64,000 nucleotides of DNA from an uncultured Eubacteriales bacterium. Its GTDB lineage: Bacteria > Bacillota > Clostridia > Oscillospirales > Acutalibacteraceae. The notes below the pieces were generated by a model. It worked only from the letters and a program-made list of their open reading frames with translations, was not told where the DNA came from and made no database searches. The translations under genes and the position numbers were made by a program. The stretch spans positions 124,001-188,000 of the forward strand of contig CAKSLH010000001.1 of assembly GCA_934466515.1 (NCBI GenBank), written 5' to 3'. Below, one piece after another: positions 56,051 to 63,319 of the stretch (positions are counted from its first letter, which is position 1; every line of letters starts with the position of its first letter).

Positions 56051-57252
56051 AATAAATACCCCTTAACTATTTCCGCATAATTTGAAACTACATACTCAAC
56101 CTGATCATCGGTAAGGCAGGTATGAAGAGGAAGTGTTATCTCATTTGCGAAACGGTTATAGGCATTCGGGAAGTCTTTTATATCAAAGCCCATATTCTTA
56201 TATGCCGTGTGCATAGGCAGAGGCTTATAATGTACATTGCAGGCAATTTCTCTTTTTGCCATTACGTTTATTATTTCATTTCTCTGCTCTGAGGTTATAT
56301 TCGGTATTCTTGTTATATAAAGATGTCCCGAGGACTGATAATACTTTGCAAAATGCTCTAAGGTTTCAACTCCTAAGGGTCTTAAAACGCTGTCATATTT
56401 TTCAATGATTTCTTTTCTTCTTTTAAGCATATCAGGGTATCTTTCAAACTGCTTAAGACCGATAGCCGCCGCAACATCGGTCATATTGCATTTATACCAA
56501 GTGCCGACGATATCGTATTCCCACGCTCCGAGCTTTGTTTTAGCGAGCGCATCTTTTGACTGGCCATGGAGACTTAAAAGCTGAATCTTATGATAAATTT
56601 CTTCATTATCTATTCCGTTTATTGTTTTCCAAGTAATCGCTCCGCCCTCGGCGGTTGTGAGATTCTTTACGGCATGGAAAGAGAAGCTTGAAAAGTCGGC
56701 GATATTGCCTACCATTTTACCCTTTCTTTTTGCTCCGAAGGCATGAGCTGCGTCCGCACAAACGGCAACTCTGCCTATTGCCTTTTGAATTTCATTTGAG
56801 GGGCAAAAAAGTCCTTTTTTCCTTTCGAGAATTTCGAAAATTCTATCATAATCGCAGGGAATTCCCGCAAGGTCAACAGGAATTACGGCTTTTGTTTTTT
56901 CGGTTATCGCATTTTCAAGTGCGTCATAATCCATTTCGAGATTATCTTTATTTATATCTATTAGCTTAAGAGTTGCTCCGACATGGCAAACGACAGAGGC
57001 AGAGGCAGTATATGTATAAGCAGGAACGATAACCTCATCGCCCTCGCCTATTTCTAAAACCCTGAGAGCTGTTTCGGCGCAGGCTGTCTGAGAATTAAGG
57101 CAGGCGCATTTTTCGGTTCCTATCCACTCGGCAATCTGCTTTTCAAGCTTTTTTGTTCTCGGTCCTGTTGTTATCCAGCCTGAGCGAAGCGCCTCGGCTA
57201 CCTCTTCTATTTCCGCCTCTGTTATATCCGGCGGACTGAAAGGTATTTTCAT
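56047..57252 (-). CDS. DegT/DnrJ/EryC1/StrS family PLP-dependent sugar aminotransferase
   Basis: The 401-residue enzyme transfers an amino group, usually from glutamate, to a 4-keto (or 3-keto) nucleotide sugar. FSPPDITEAEIEEV is the usual opening, GDEVIVPAYTYTASASVV follows, and the PLP lysine lies in SFSFHAVKNLTTAEGGAI. HYKPLPMHTAY closes the active site. No dehydratase supplying the keto sugar is in the locus, so it must come from elsewhere. It is the first gene of the operon, behind a strong ribosome site and the promoter at 57475-57503. Confidence 0.93.
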   Translation of the reverse strand: MKIPFSPPDITEAEIEEVAEALRSGWITTGPRTKKLEKQIAEWIGTEKCACLNSQTACAETALRVLEIGEGDEVIVPAYTYTASASVVCHVGATLKLIDINKDNLEMDYDALENAITEKTKAVIPVDLAGIPCDYDRIFEILERKKGLFCPSNEIQKAIGRVAVCADAAHAFGAKRKGKMVGNIADFSSFSFHAVKNLTTAEGGAITWKTINGIDNEEIYHKIQLLSLHGQSKDALAKTKLGAWEYDIVGTWYKCNMTDVAAAIGLKQFERYPDMLKRRKEIIEKYDSVLRPLGVETLEHFAKYYQSSGHLYITRIPNITSEQRNEIINVMAKREIACNVHYKPLPMHTAYKNMGFDIKDFPNAYNRFANEITLPLHTCLTDDQVEYVVSNYAEIVKGYLF

Positions 57253-57273
57253 TTTCTCTTCCCCTTTAAAAAT

Positions 57274-57447
57274 CTAATTCCATATCATTCCGATTTTATT
57301 AAGCTGATTTACTCGATTTTTATCTAAAATTCCCTTTTTCTTATATGACCGCTGATTTAAAATCTTAGCGCCAAGGTGTTTTTTCTCCCAGACCTTGTAA
57401 AGATATCTAGCCGCATAACAAACTCTGACTAATTGAAAATATCTCAA
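57274..57447 (-). pseudogene. 57-codon open frame in the polysaccharide operon leader, probable gene remnant
   Basis: A minus-strand frame from TTG 57447 to TAG 57274 encodes a basic peptide with VCYAARYLYKVWEKKHLGAK and KGILDKNRVNQLNKIGM. The composition is protein-like, but no ribosome site is present, and it begins about 20 bases after the predicted transcription start. It looks like the 3' end of a lost gene, or an untranslated relic kept in the leader. It accounts for most of the 347-base gap upstream of the aminotransferase gene. Confidence 0.35.
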
Positions 57448-57474
57448 TTTTGACTATTAAGAATATTATTATTT

Positions 57475-57503
57475 ATTATAATACAATTTACTATTTCCGT
57501 CAA
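57475..57503 (-). promoter_or_regulatory. Promoter of the polysaccharide operon
   Basis: TTGACG (57498-57503), a 17-base spacer and TATAAT (57475-57480) on the minus strand; leader of about 215 bases before ATG 57252. All 12 genes down to 43625 have no large internal gaps. Confidence 0.75.
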
Positions 57504-57508
57504 TAATT

Positions 57509-57571
57509 ACATTTTAAAAAGTAAAATGTCGGTGAATGTCGCAAAAAGCGGTCTTACCTTAAAAAGCGGTC
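57509..57571. repeat. Palindrome and 11-bp direct repeats in the divergent region
   Basis: An 8-bp palindrome ACATTTTA/TAAAATGT (57509-57516 with 57522-57529) lies beside the polysaccharide promoter. Two copies of AAAAAGCGGTC (57543-57553 and 57561-57571, 18 bases apart) lie closer to the collagen-like gene. They may be regulator sites for either divergent unit. No clear plus-strand -35/-10 pair is seen. Confidence 0.5.
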
Positions 57572-57599
57572 AATGAACCTAATTTAAGGAGGAAAAAAT

Positions 57600-59036
57600 A
57601 TGATAAAAGCAAAAATAACAGGTCAAAAAATCGAAGCTTATTTCGACACCGTTGCATCGGAAAGCAAAAACTATCTCAAGGTAAATTTTTCGTTTTCAGA
57701 CGACTGGGACGGATATGCCAAAACCGCGGTATTTAAGAGTGCGGACGAAACCCAATCCATAGGTGTTGTTCTTGAAAACGACGAATGCACCGTTCCTTAT
57801 GAGATAATTTATGAAAGCGGATTTTCGCTTTCGGTCTACGGGATAAAGGGCGATTCAAGAATTACAACTACAGAAAGCTTTATATGGGTACAAAAAAGCG
57901 GATTTACCGAAAATTCTACCGAGCCTGCTTCCCTCTCTCAAACCGAATATGAGCAGATAGTTTCGATTATGCAGGAAAACAAAGAAATATCCGAAAGTCT
58001 CCGCAAGGACGCCGAAGAAGGAAAATTCAAGGGCGAAAAAGGTGACAAAGGAGATACAGGAGCACAGGGTATCCAAGGCATTAAAGGCGAAAAGGGAGAT
58101 ACCGGCGATAAAGGAGATAAGGGTGACAAAGGTGACCGAGGAGAAAAAGGCGAAAAGGGAGACGCATTTGTTTACACCGATTTTACCAGCGAACAATTAG
58201 CTCAGCTTAAAGGCGAAAAAGGTGATAAAGGCGAGCAGGGAATTCAGGGTATTAAAGGCGATAAGGGTGATACCGGAGAAAAGGGTGAAAAAGGTGAAAA
58301 GGGTGATATAACCGAGCTTCAAATGAACACCGCCTGCTGCAATCCGATAAAAGGAAGTGCAATCGGAAACAGTCTTAACATTACCGACATTTCCCCGAAC
58401 GAGCACAATTTAAAGATTAAAGTAAGCAGTAAAAATTTATTTCCGTTTCCATATACGCAATCTTCAAGTCTGCGGAACGGAGTGCAATTTACCGTAAATG
58501 ATGACGGGTCGATTACTGTTAGCGGGACAGCTACCGCAGACGCTTACTTTTGGCTTGCAACCACTTCGGCCATTTCCTTGCCGACAGATTACTACACTTT
58601 ATCCGGTTGCCCGAAAAACGGAAGTCTTGAAACCTATTGTATGGGCACAACAGGTTGGATTATGCGAGATATCGGTGAAAGCTCCTGCGCAAAGCTGATA
58701 CAAGACAGTACCCCTGCTTTTTGTATTTTTATAAAAGGCGGTTACACGGCAGAGAATTTAGTTTTTAAGCCTCAGCTTGAAGTCGGCACAACAGCTTCTG
58801 AATACACTCCGTATTTCACCGATTTCACATCTTTAACTGTCACCGAAAGCGGCGGAGACGAAACAAAAACCTTTACTCCTTTATCTGACGGAACGGTGGA
58901 AAACTTAACAAGTATTTATCCCGAAACGAATTTAAGTGTTAACAATTCAGCAGTTACATTGACCGCCGAATACAACCGCGATATAAACAAGGTTATTTCC
59001 GAGCTTCAGGCTCTGATACTTGATTCAAAAAATTAA
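57600..59036 (+). CDS. Collagen-like repeat protein with phage-tail-like N-terminal domain
   Basis: The 478-residue protein has an N-terminal beta-rich domain (about 1-105; WDGYAKTAVF region) like phage baseplate or tail proteins, a short coiled coil (115-140), and two Gly-X-Y collagen-like blocks (145-188 and 205-236) rich in GEKGDKGD. A C-terminal half (about 250-450) resembles a carbohydrate-binding jelly roll, with VSGTATADAYF and QLEVGTTASEYTPY, found in phage and surface proteins. No signal peptide or sorting motif is seen. It may be a phage remnant or a receptor-binding or surface adhesin. AAGGAGG precedes the ATG. Confidence 0.85.
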   Translation: MIKAKITGQKIEAYFDTVASESKNYLKVNFSFSDDWDGYAKTAVFKSADETQSIGVVLENDECTVPYEIIYESGFSLSVYGIKGDSRITTTESFIWVQKSGFTENSTEPASLSQTEYEQIVSIMQENKEISESLRKDAEEGKFKGEKGDKGDTGAQGIQGIKGEKGDTGDKGDKGDKGDRGEKGEKGDAFVYTDFTSEQLAQLKGEKGDKGEQGIQGIKGDKGDTGEKGEKGEKGDITELQMNTACCNPIKGSAIGNSLNITDISPNEHNLKIKVSSKNLFPFPYTQSSSLRNGVQFTVNDDGSITVSGTATADAYFWLATTSAISLPTDYYTLSGCPKNGSLETYCMGTTGWIMRDIGESSCAKLIQDSTPAFCIFIKGGYTAENLVFKPQLEVGTTASEYTPYFTDFTSLTVTESGGDETKTFTPLSDGTVENLTSIYPETNLSVNNSAVTLTAEYNRDINKVISELQALILDSKN

Positions 59037-59269
59037 ATAAACAATTTTTTGTTTCACCAAATCTCATCCCTCTTAAAAAATCTGCAAATACACAGCATAG
59101 TATCTGCTCTTTTATTAACTTTAAGGAGATATTCAATTAGAAATTTATTTTCATACAATGATGTGCTTATAAGGTTATACAATCCGCCTCATAACCTGAA
59201 TGGCTCGGCGGCATTTTCTTCATAGATGAAATGCCATATCGTGCAATTCGTGTCAACCTCTCGCAAGCA

Positions 59270-59310
59270 AAAAAAGATGGCCTGCACTTTTTGTGCCTGC
59301 CATCTTTTTT
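59270..59310. terminator. Bidirectional terminator
   Basis: A 12-bp stem (59270-59281 with 59299-59310) with an inner GCAC/GTGC hairpin and A-run/T-run on both sides. It serves the small gene at 59323 on the minus strand and possibly the collagen-like gene. The 59037-59269 stretch before it holds an AAGGAG site without a usable start, and nothing else recognisable. Confidence 0.85.
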
Positions 59311-59322
59311 AATTTGTTCAGT

Positions 59323-59565
59323 TTACCTTATCTCTTCGCTTCTAAGAAAGAATCCCGAAAACATCATAGCCCTGTTCTCTGCCCTTTCCTTTGCTTTCAG
59401 CACATCTTCGTTTAAAGGAATACTTTCATACATTGATGTACCTGTACCGGTGCTTAATAGTCTGTCATTTTTATTTCCGCTTTTTTTATTTTTAAACTTC
59501 CGGAAATAATATATCATATACTTTAAAACAAAAATAAGTATTCCCGAAAAATAAATTAAATTCAT
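59323..59565 (-). CDS. Small single-pass membrane protein, hypothetical
   Basis: An 80-residue frame with a hydrophobic N-terminal segment (about 3-20), a lysine-rich stretch and a charged C-terminal helix. It ends just before a strong terminator on the same strand, which supports it being expressed. The ribosome site is weak, and another in-frame ATG lies at 59580. No family is recognised. Confidence 0.5.
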   Translation of the reverse strand: MNLIYFSGILIFVLKYMIYYFRKFKNKKSGNKNDRLLSTGTGTSMYESIPLNEDVLKAKERAENRAMMFSGFFLRSEEIR

Positions 59566-59606
59566 TTTTCGGGAATACATAATAAAAACTATATTTTTTT
59601 ATCAAA

Positions 59607-60231
59607 CTAATTAAACAATTCTTCCTCTACCCTTGCGCAAAGGTAATGATAATCCGGCAAATGCAGTTCCTGCACCTTAAAGGTCTCGGTTTCGGGAACG
59701 CTTATACATATATCACATATACTTTTAAGTTTTCCGCCCGTTTTTCCTGTAAGCCCTATTGTTTTAAGCCCCAATGCTTTTGCTGTAAGCGCTGCTGCGG
59801 CAACATTTTTCGAATTGCCGGATGTGCTTATACAGAGCAATATATCGTCCTTTTTACCGAGTCCCATTAAGCACTGAGCAAAGACAAGCTCGGGTTCAAC
59901 GTCGTTGCAAAACGCGGTATTAAGCGCTGTAAAAGACGGAAGAGATATTGCAGGCACCGCTCTTTGCAAAAAAGACAGATATTTATCTTCTATTTCGGGG
60001 CAGTTAGCTTTCATTTCCGCCTTTTGCTCACGGGAAAGCGGTCTTTTACTTAAAAATCCCTTCATAAGCTCGCCTACTATATGCCCGCAGTCGGCACAGC
60101 TTCCGCCGTTTCCGCAGATAAGCAATTTGTTTCCGTTTTCAAAGCCCTTTATAAGTGCATTTTCGGCTTTAATTATAGCTTCCCTTGCGCTTTCAAGACT
60201 CGGATATCTTTTTTAACAACTCATTCAGCAT
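59607..60231 (-). pseudogene. SIS-domain sugar-phosphate isomerase (GmhA-like), frameshifted
   Basis: From codon NKLLICGNGGSCADCGHIVGE onward, the frame encodes a complete SIS isomerase core with DILLCISTSGNSKNV and HYLCARVEEELF, similar to sedoheptulose 7-phosphate isomerase. The natural start at ATG 60231 (behind AGGTG, 10 bases after the ROK stop) is in another frame. The two frames join at a run of six A (60209-60214 on the minus strand): with five A the N-terminus would read MLNELLKRYPSLESAREAII. So one base has been gained. The shorter TTG start at 60125 would omit the first helix. It is a decayed gene, a slippage-controlled gene or a base-call error. Confidence 0.8.
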
Positions 60232-60240
60232 ATTTATCAC

Positions 60241-60510
60241 CTACAATAATGCTGCGGCTATTGCCGCATAATCTCCTATCTGTTCACCGAGAGCGGCGGG
60301 GACTATTTTGCAGCATTTAACCGCCTGAGGCAAAGCCTCTTTATTTATTATCTTTTCCATACCTTCACGAAGCAGGTTTTCCGAGCGTGCGAATATACTG
60401 CCTATTACTATTTTTTCGGGGTTTAGTATATCTATAAGCACCGAAAGACCAATTCCTAACTGCTCTCCGCAAATGCGGTATACCTCTTTTGCGGTTTCGC
60501 TCGCCGCCTT
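60241..60510 (-). pseudogene. 3' fragment of a ROK family sugar kinase gene
   Basis: The frame from 60510 to TAG 60241 encodes the last 89 residues of a ROK kinase: ETAKEVYRICGEQLGIGLSVL followed by DILNPEKIVIGSIFAR, the conserved C-terminal pattern of glucokinase/N-acetylmannosamine kinase-like proteins (landmarks EQLGIGLS and ILNPEKIVIGS). An in-frame stop at 60511-60513 and the start of a 45-bp inverted repeat at 60492 mark the break. The first ~200 residues, including the ATP and sugar sites, are missing and not found on the other side of the element. The SIS gene follows directly, so this was a sugar-use operon. Confidence 0.85.
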
Positions 60511-60873
60511 TTAGATTGCGGCTTTGCGTTCATTTTAACAAGGCTATGCGGAAAATCTGCCGCCTAAAAACGGGTTCGGATTTATTATCACTTGCCTAGT
60601 GTGACAGGACTCGAACCTGTCACGCCTACGAAACAAAACTTTGCATAATACATTGCCTCAAAACTTGAAATACGGCAGTATTCCTGCGTTTTATCGGCTT
60701 CGTCTTATAACAAAATTTTTTGTTTCGGTAGGTTAAAAGTTTCTGCCGCCGAATTTTTTATTCGGCGAAGCGAGAAATTTGCAGCAAGGCTGGCGCCTTG
60801 CAAAAATGAACACAAAGCCGCAATCTAAAAGGCGGCGAGCGAAACCGTGGCAGGTTCGAGTCCTGTCACACTA
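60492..60873. mobile_element. Non-coding inverted-repeat element that truncates the ROK gene
   Basis: A 45-bp inverted repeat with one mismatch (60492-60536 and 60803-60847) and a second of 27 bp with one mismatch (60597-60623 and 60847-60873) are interleaved in the order A-B-A'-B'. The B arms each fold as a T-arm-like hairpin with the loop TTCGAGT. The interior contains further hairpins: a CCTAC-GAAACAAAA pair (60626 and 60711-60732), CGCCGAAT/ATTCGGCG near 60747-60766 and GCAAGG/CCTTGC near 60784-60801. There is no transposase frame, so it is MITE-like. The 60442-60933 gap is mostly this element. Confidence 0.75.
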
Positions 60874-60874
60874 T

Positions 60875-60908
60875 CTTATTATCTTTACCCACTTATTATC
60901 TTTACCCA
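60875..60908. repeat. 17-bp tandem duplication
   Basis: CTTATTATCTTTACCCA occurs twice in direct succession (60875-60891 and 60892-60908) just outside the inverted-repeat element, at the 3' end of the Crp/Fnr gene. Confidence 0.8.
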
Positions 60909-60933
60909 AAACTGTTTGACACAAATAAACCTT

Positions 60934-61596
60934 TTAAACCTTTAAAATAAAATGATTTTTATGAAAATCAAGTATTCCGTCTTTTTTCATTTTTCCGAGC
61001 TCTAATGACAGTCCGCTGCGCTCTACAGCAAGATAATCCGCAAGCTGCTGTCTTGAAAAAGGAATATCGAATTCATATTTACCTTTTTTCTGCGCCTGAG
61101 CCGACAAATAAGACATCAGCTTTGCGCGGGTAGTGCGCTGACCCATGTGGGTGAGCTTTTCCGAAAACCGCAGATTTTTCTCCGCAAGCTCGCCTAAAAG
61201 ATTTCTCACAATTCGGCTGTGATGCGAACAGGCGGATGGACAAATATTCAAAATTTTATTTACATTCATAAACATCACCGTAACAGGAGTTTCCGCGACA
61301 ACGCTGACATTAAGCACCGAGCCTGCGGCGCAGGCGTAAGCTGCGGCAAAGGTCTGCCCCTGCCCTGCCTTTGATAAAATATTTCTGTTGCCCCAGATAT
61401 CCTCCTGTATTACAAGAACGCTTCCTAAAAGCACCAACCCTATTGATTCCGCCTTTTCGCCGACTCTAAGCAAAAATGTATCCTTAGGAAAGCTTTCCTC
61501 TCTTGTATCGAGGCATGTCAGCATTTCATTAAGCTCAGCTTCCGAAACACCTGAAAAAAGCTGAGCAGCTTTAATAACCGATAAAAAATTTTTCAT
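60934..61596 (-). CDS. Crp/Fnr family transcriptional regulator
   Basis: The 220-residue protein has an N-terminal cyclic-nucleotide-binding-fold domain (about 10-120; SIGLVLLGSVLVIQED) and a C-terminal winged helix (about 150-215) with FSRQQLADYLAVERSGLSLELGK-type recognition (landmark SRQQLADYLAVERS). Several cysteines (in AAYACAAG and NICPSACSHH) could sense redox state, but an FNR-like four-Cys cluster is not present. ATG 61596 behind AGAGG is preferred to an upstream extension. It is divergent from a ferredoxin-like gene, with a palindromic site between them. Confidence 0.9.
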   Translation of the reverse strand: MKNFLSVIKAAQLFSGVSEAELNEMLTCLDTREESFPKDTFLLRVGEKAESIGLVLLGSVLVIQEDIWGNRNILSKAGQGQTFAAAYACAAGSVLNVSVVAETPVTVMFMNVNKILNICPSACSHHSRIVRNLLGELAEKNLRFSEKLTHMGQRTTRAKLMSYLSAQAQKKGKYEFDIPFSRQQLADYLAVERSGLSLELGKMKKDGILDFHKNHFILKV

Positions 61597-61610
61597 AAAA
61601 TTCCTCTTTC

Positions 61611-61624
61611 GTTGAAAATTCAAC
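61611..61624. promoter_or_regulatory. Crp/Fnr-type operator at -41.5 of the ferredoxin promoter
   Basis: GTTGAAAATTCAAC is a 6-bp dyad with a 2-base spacer. Its centre lies 41.5 bases before the transcription start predicted from TATAAT 61647-61652, the position of class II activation by Crp/Fnr proteins. It is also 15 bases before the Crp/Fnr gene start, allowing autoregulation. Confidence 0.6.
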
Positions 61625-61646
61625 CGACTTGTTGAATTTATTGTAC

Positions 61647-61652
61647 TATAAT
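61647..61652 (+). promoter_or_regulatory. -10 box of the ferredoxin-like gene, without a good -35
   Basis: A perfect TATAAT has no recognisable -35 box at 16-18 bases (CCGACT-like sequence instead), as expected for an activator-dependent promoter. Confidence 0.6.
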
Positions 61653-61680
61653 ATGATTACCAAATCAAGGAGGACCATTT

Positions 61681-62391
61681 ATGAAAAGAAGAATTATTCA
61701 GATTGATAAAGATAAATGCAACGGCTGCGGAGCTTGTGCCGCGGCATGCCATGAGGGCGCAATAGCCATGGTTGACGGTAAGGCTCAGCTTATGCGCGAC
61801 GACTACTGCGACGGTCTCGGAGACTGTCTGCCGGCATGTCCGACAGGGGCTATATCCTTTGTCGAAAGAGAAGCAGCCGCATATAACGAAAAGGCGGTGC
61901 TTGAAAACAAGCAAAAGAAAATGAGAGAGCAAGGAATGAATATTCACGGCGGATGCCCCGGAATGCGCATGAAAACGATCAGGCACGAAGGACCTGAAGT
62001 TGTCGCGGACGCACCTGCCGCACCTGTCAGCCGTCTTTCCCAGTGGCCGGTTCAGATAAAGCTCGTTCCCTTTAACGCGCCTTATTTTGACGGCGCAAAG
62101 CTGCTTATCGCTGCTGACTGCACGGCTTATGCTTTTGCTTCTTTCCATGAGCGGTTTATAAAAGGGCATATCACGCTTATCGGCTGTCCGAAGCTTGACA
62201 GCATAGATTATTCCGAAAAGCTTACCGAAATCATCAGCAACAACGATATCAAAAGCGTAACGGTAGTCCGCATGGAAGTTCCCTGCTGCGGCGGTCTTGA
62301 ACAGGCGGCAAAAACCGCTTTGCAAAAAAGCGGAAAGTTTATTCCGTGGCAGGTAGTTACAATCGGTACAGACGGCACAATTCTTGACTGA
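61681..62391 (+). CDS. Ferredoxin-like iron-sulfur protein with extra C-terminal domain
   Basis: The 236-residue protein opens with a bacterial ferredoxin fold: the first cluster motif CNGCGACAAAC is complete (CX2CX2CX3C). The second, CDGLGDCLPACP, has Leu in place of the second Cys, leaving three ligands. After a linker comes a domain of about 120 residues with further Cys sites (ADCTAYA, IGCPKLD, VPCCGGLE) that could bind another cluster. Such proteins pair with Crp/Fnr regulators and often with hybrid-cluster protein genes in anaerobes; none is in the window. AAGGAGG precedes the ATG, and a strong terminator follows. Confidence 0.88.
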   Translation: MKRRIIQIDKDKCNGCGACAAACHEGAIAMVDGKAQLMRDDYCDGLGDCLPACPTGAISFVEREAAAYNEKAVLENKQKKMREQGMNIHGGCPGMRMKTIRHEGPEVVADAPAAPVSRLSQWPVQIKLVPFNAPYFDGAKLLIAADCTAYAFASFHERFIKGHITLIGCPKLDSIDYSEKLTEIISNNDIKSVTVVRMEVPCCGGLEQAAKTALQKSGKFIPWQVVTIGTDGTILD

Positions 62392-62409
62392 AAATAAAAT
62401 CCAAAGAGC

Positions 62410-62449
62410 AAACGGCAGTGTTTCATTAAAAAGGAAAACACTGCCGTTT
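62410..62449 (+). terminator. Terminator of the ferredoxin-like gene
   Basis: A 14-bp stem (62410-62423 with 62436-62449) followed by GTTTTTT. Confidence 0.9.
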
Positions 62450-62488
62450 GTTTTTTAAATGTAATTTTTTCTTTTTCCCGACATAATA

Positions 62489-62517
62489 TTGCAAATTCCT
62501 AATAAAGCCTTTATAAT
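62489..62517 (+). promoter_or_regulatory. Promoter of the DUF5058 gene pair
   Basis: TTGCAA (62489-62494), a 17-base spacer and TATAAT (62512-62517), 33 bases before the start codon. Confidence 0.7.
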
Positions 62518-62550
62518 AAATATAAATATGATTTTAAGGAGTTTTAAAAT

Positions 62551-63300
62551 ATGAGTATTTTAGAAAAGCTCAGCAGTGCGCCGCTTTATCTTATTTGCGG
62601 CGGAATAATCGCCTTTGTTGCCTTGCTTTGCGTAATTTTCATGGTAAGAGCCTATAAGGCAGGAAAAGCAATAGGAATGGACACGGGAAAAATGAAGCGC
62701 GTTATCGTTTCAAGCGCGACATTTTCGGTTCTTCCGAGCATCGGAATTCTTTTGGGTGTTATAGCACTTTCGGGGAGTCTCGGAATTCCGTGGCCTTGGC
62801 TGAGACTTTCGGTTATAGGAGCGCTCCATTATGAAACGCAGGTTGCTCAGGCAGCAGCGGAGCAGGTCGGCATGGAAAAGCTTTCGGGCGAGTATATGAC
62901 CGCCTCCGGCTTTGCTACAATTGCGCTTTTAATGAGCGTTTGCATTATGTGGGGAATGATTCTTTCAGTTCTCTTTAATAAAAAATACACCAAAAAATTA
63001 AGCGGCAGCGGACCCAAAGGCGCCGCCGTCGGTTTCGGCGACACGGCGATGACGGCTATGTTTATAGGTCTTGTCAGCGCATACATAGGAAGTTATATCG
63101 GAGGGTTTGTCTCTTCAAACGGTCTTTTCACATTCACGGGAGACTTTACACCGCTTGTTGTAGTTGCGGTTTCGGCTCTTATTATGGCTTTATTTATGTG
63201 GCTCGGCAAGAAGCCTAAGCTTGCGTTTGTTGAAAACTTTTCTATTGCCGTGAGCATGCTTGTAGGCATGGCGGCGGCAGTGCTTATAAACCTTGTTTAA
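62551..63300 (+). CDS. DUF5058 family membrane protein
   Basis: The 249-residue protein has about six hydrophobic segments and matches the DUF5058 pattern, with a GIPWPWLRLSVIGALHYE segment after the second helix and a DTAMTAMFIGLVSAYIGSYIGG helix pair. Function is unknown; conserved charged residues inside the membrane suggest a transporter subunit. It is followed after 19 bases by another multi-pass membrane protein gene, and both are likely co-transcribed. AAGGAG precedes the ATG. Confidence 0.8.
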   Translation: MSILEKLSSAPLYLICGGIIAFVALLCVIFMVRAYKAGKAIGMDTGKMKRVIVSSATFSVLPSIGILLGVIALSGSLGIPWPWLRLSVIGALHYETQVAQAAAEQVGMEKLSGEYMTASGFATIALLMSVCIMWGMILSVLFNKKYTKKLSGSGPKGAAVGFGDTAMTAMFIGLVSAYIGSYIGGFVSSNGLFTFTGDFTPLVVVAVSALIMALFMWLGKKPKLAFVENFSIAVSMLVGMAAAVLINLV

Positions 63301-63319
63301 ACTTATAAGGAGATAAATC

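Noticed and set aside
59231..59509. Plus-strand frame of 92 codons after the collagen-like gene.
   Set aside because: It runs through the bidirectional terminator and overlaps the better-supported minus-strand small membrane protein gene; no ribosome site precedes it.
60597..60873. The T-arm-like sequences at 60597-60623 and 60847-60873 as tRNA genes.
   Set aside because: Only the T-arm and part of an acceptor-like sequence exist; no D-arm or anticodon arm is present at the right distance, and the two copies belong to the inverted-repeat element.
61657..62325. A 222-codon minus-strand frame opposite the ferredoxin-like gene.
   Set aside because: It is antisense to a gene with clear iron-sulfur motifs and a good ribosome site, and its own composition is unlike a real protein.
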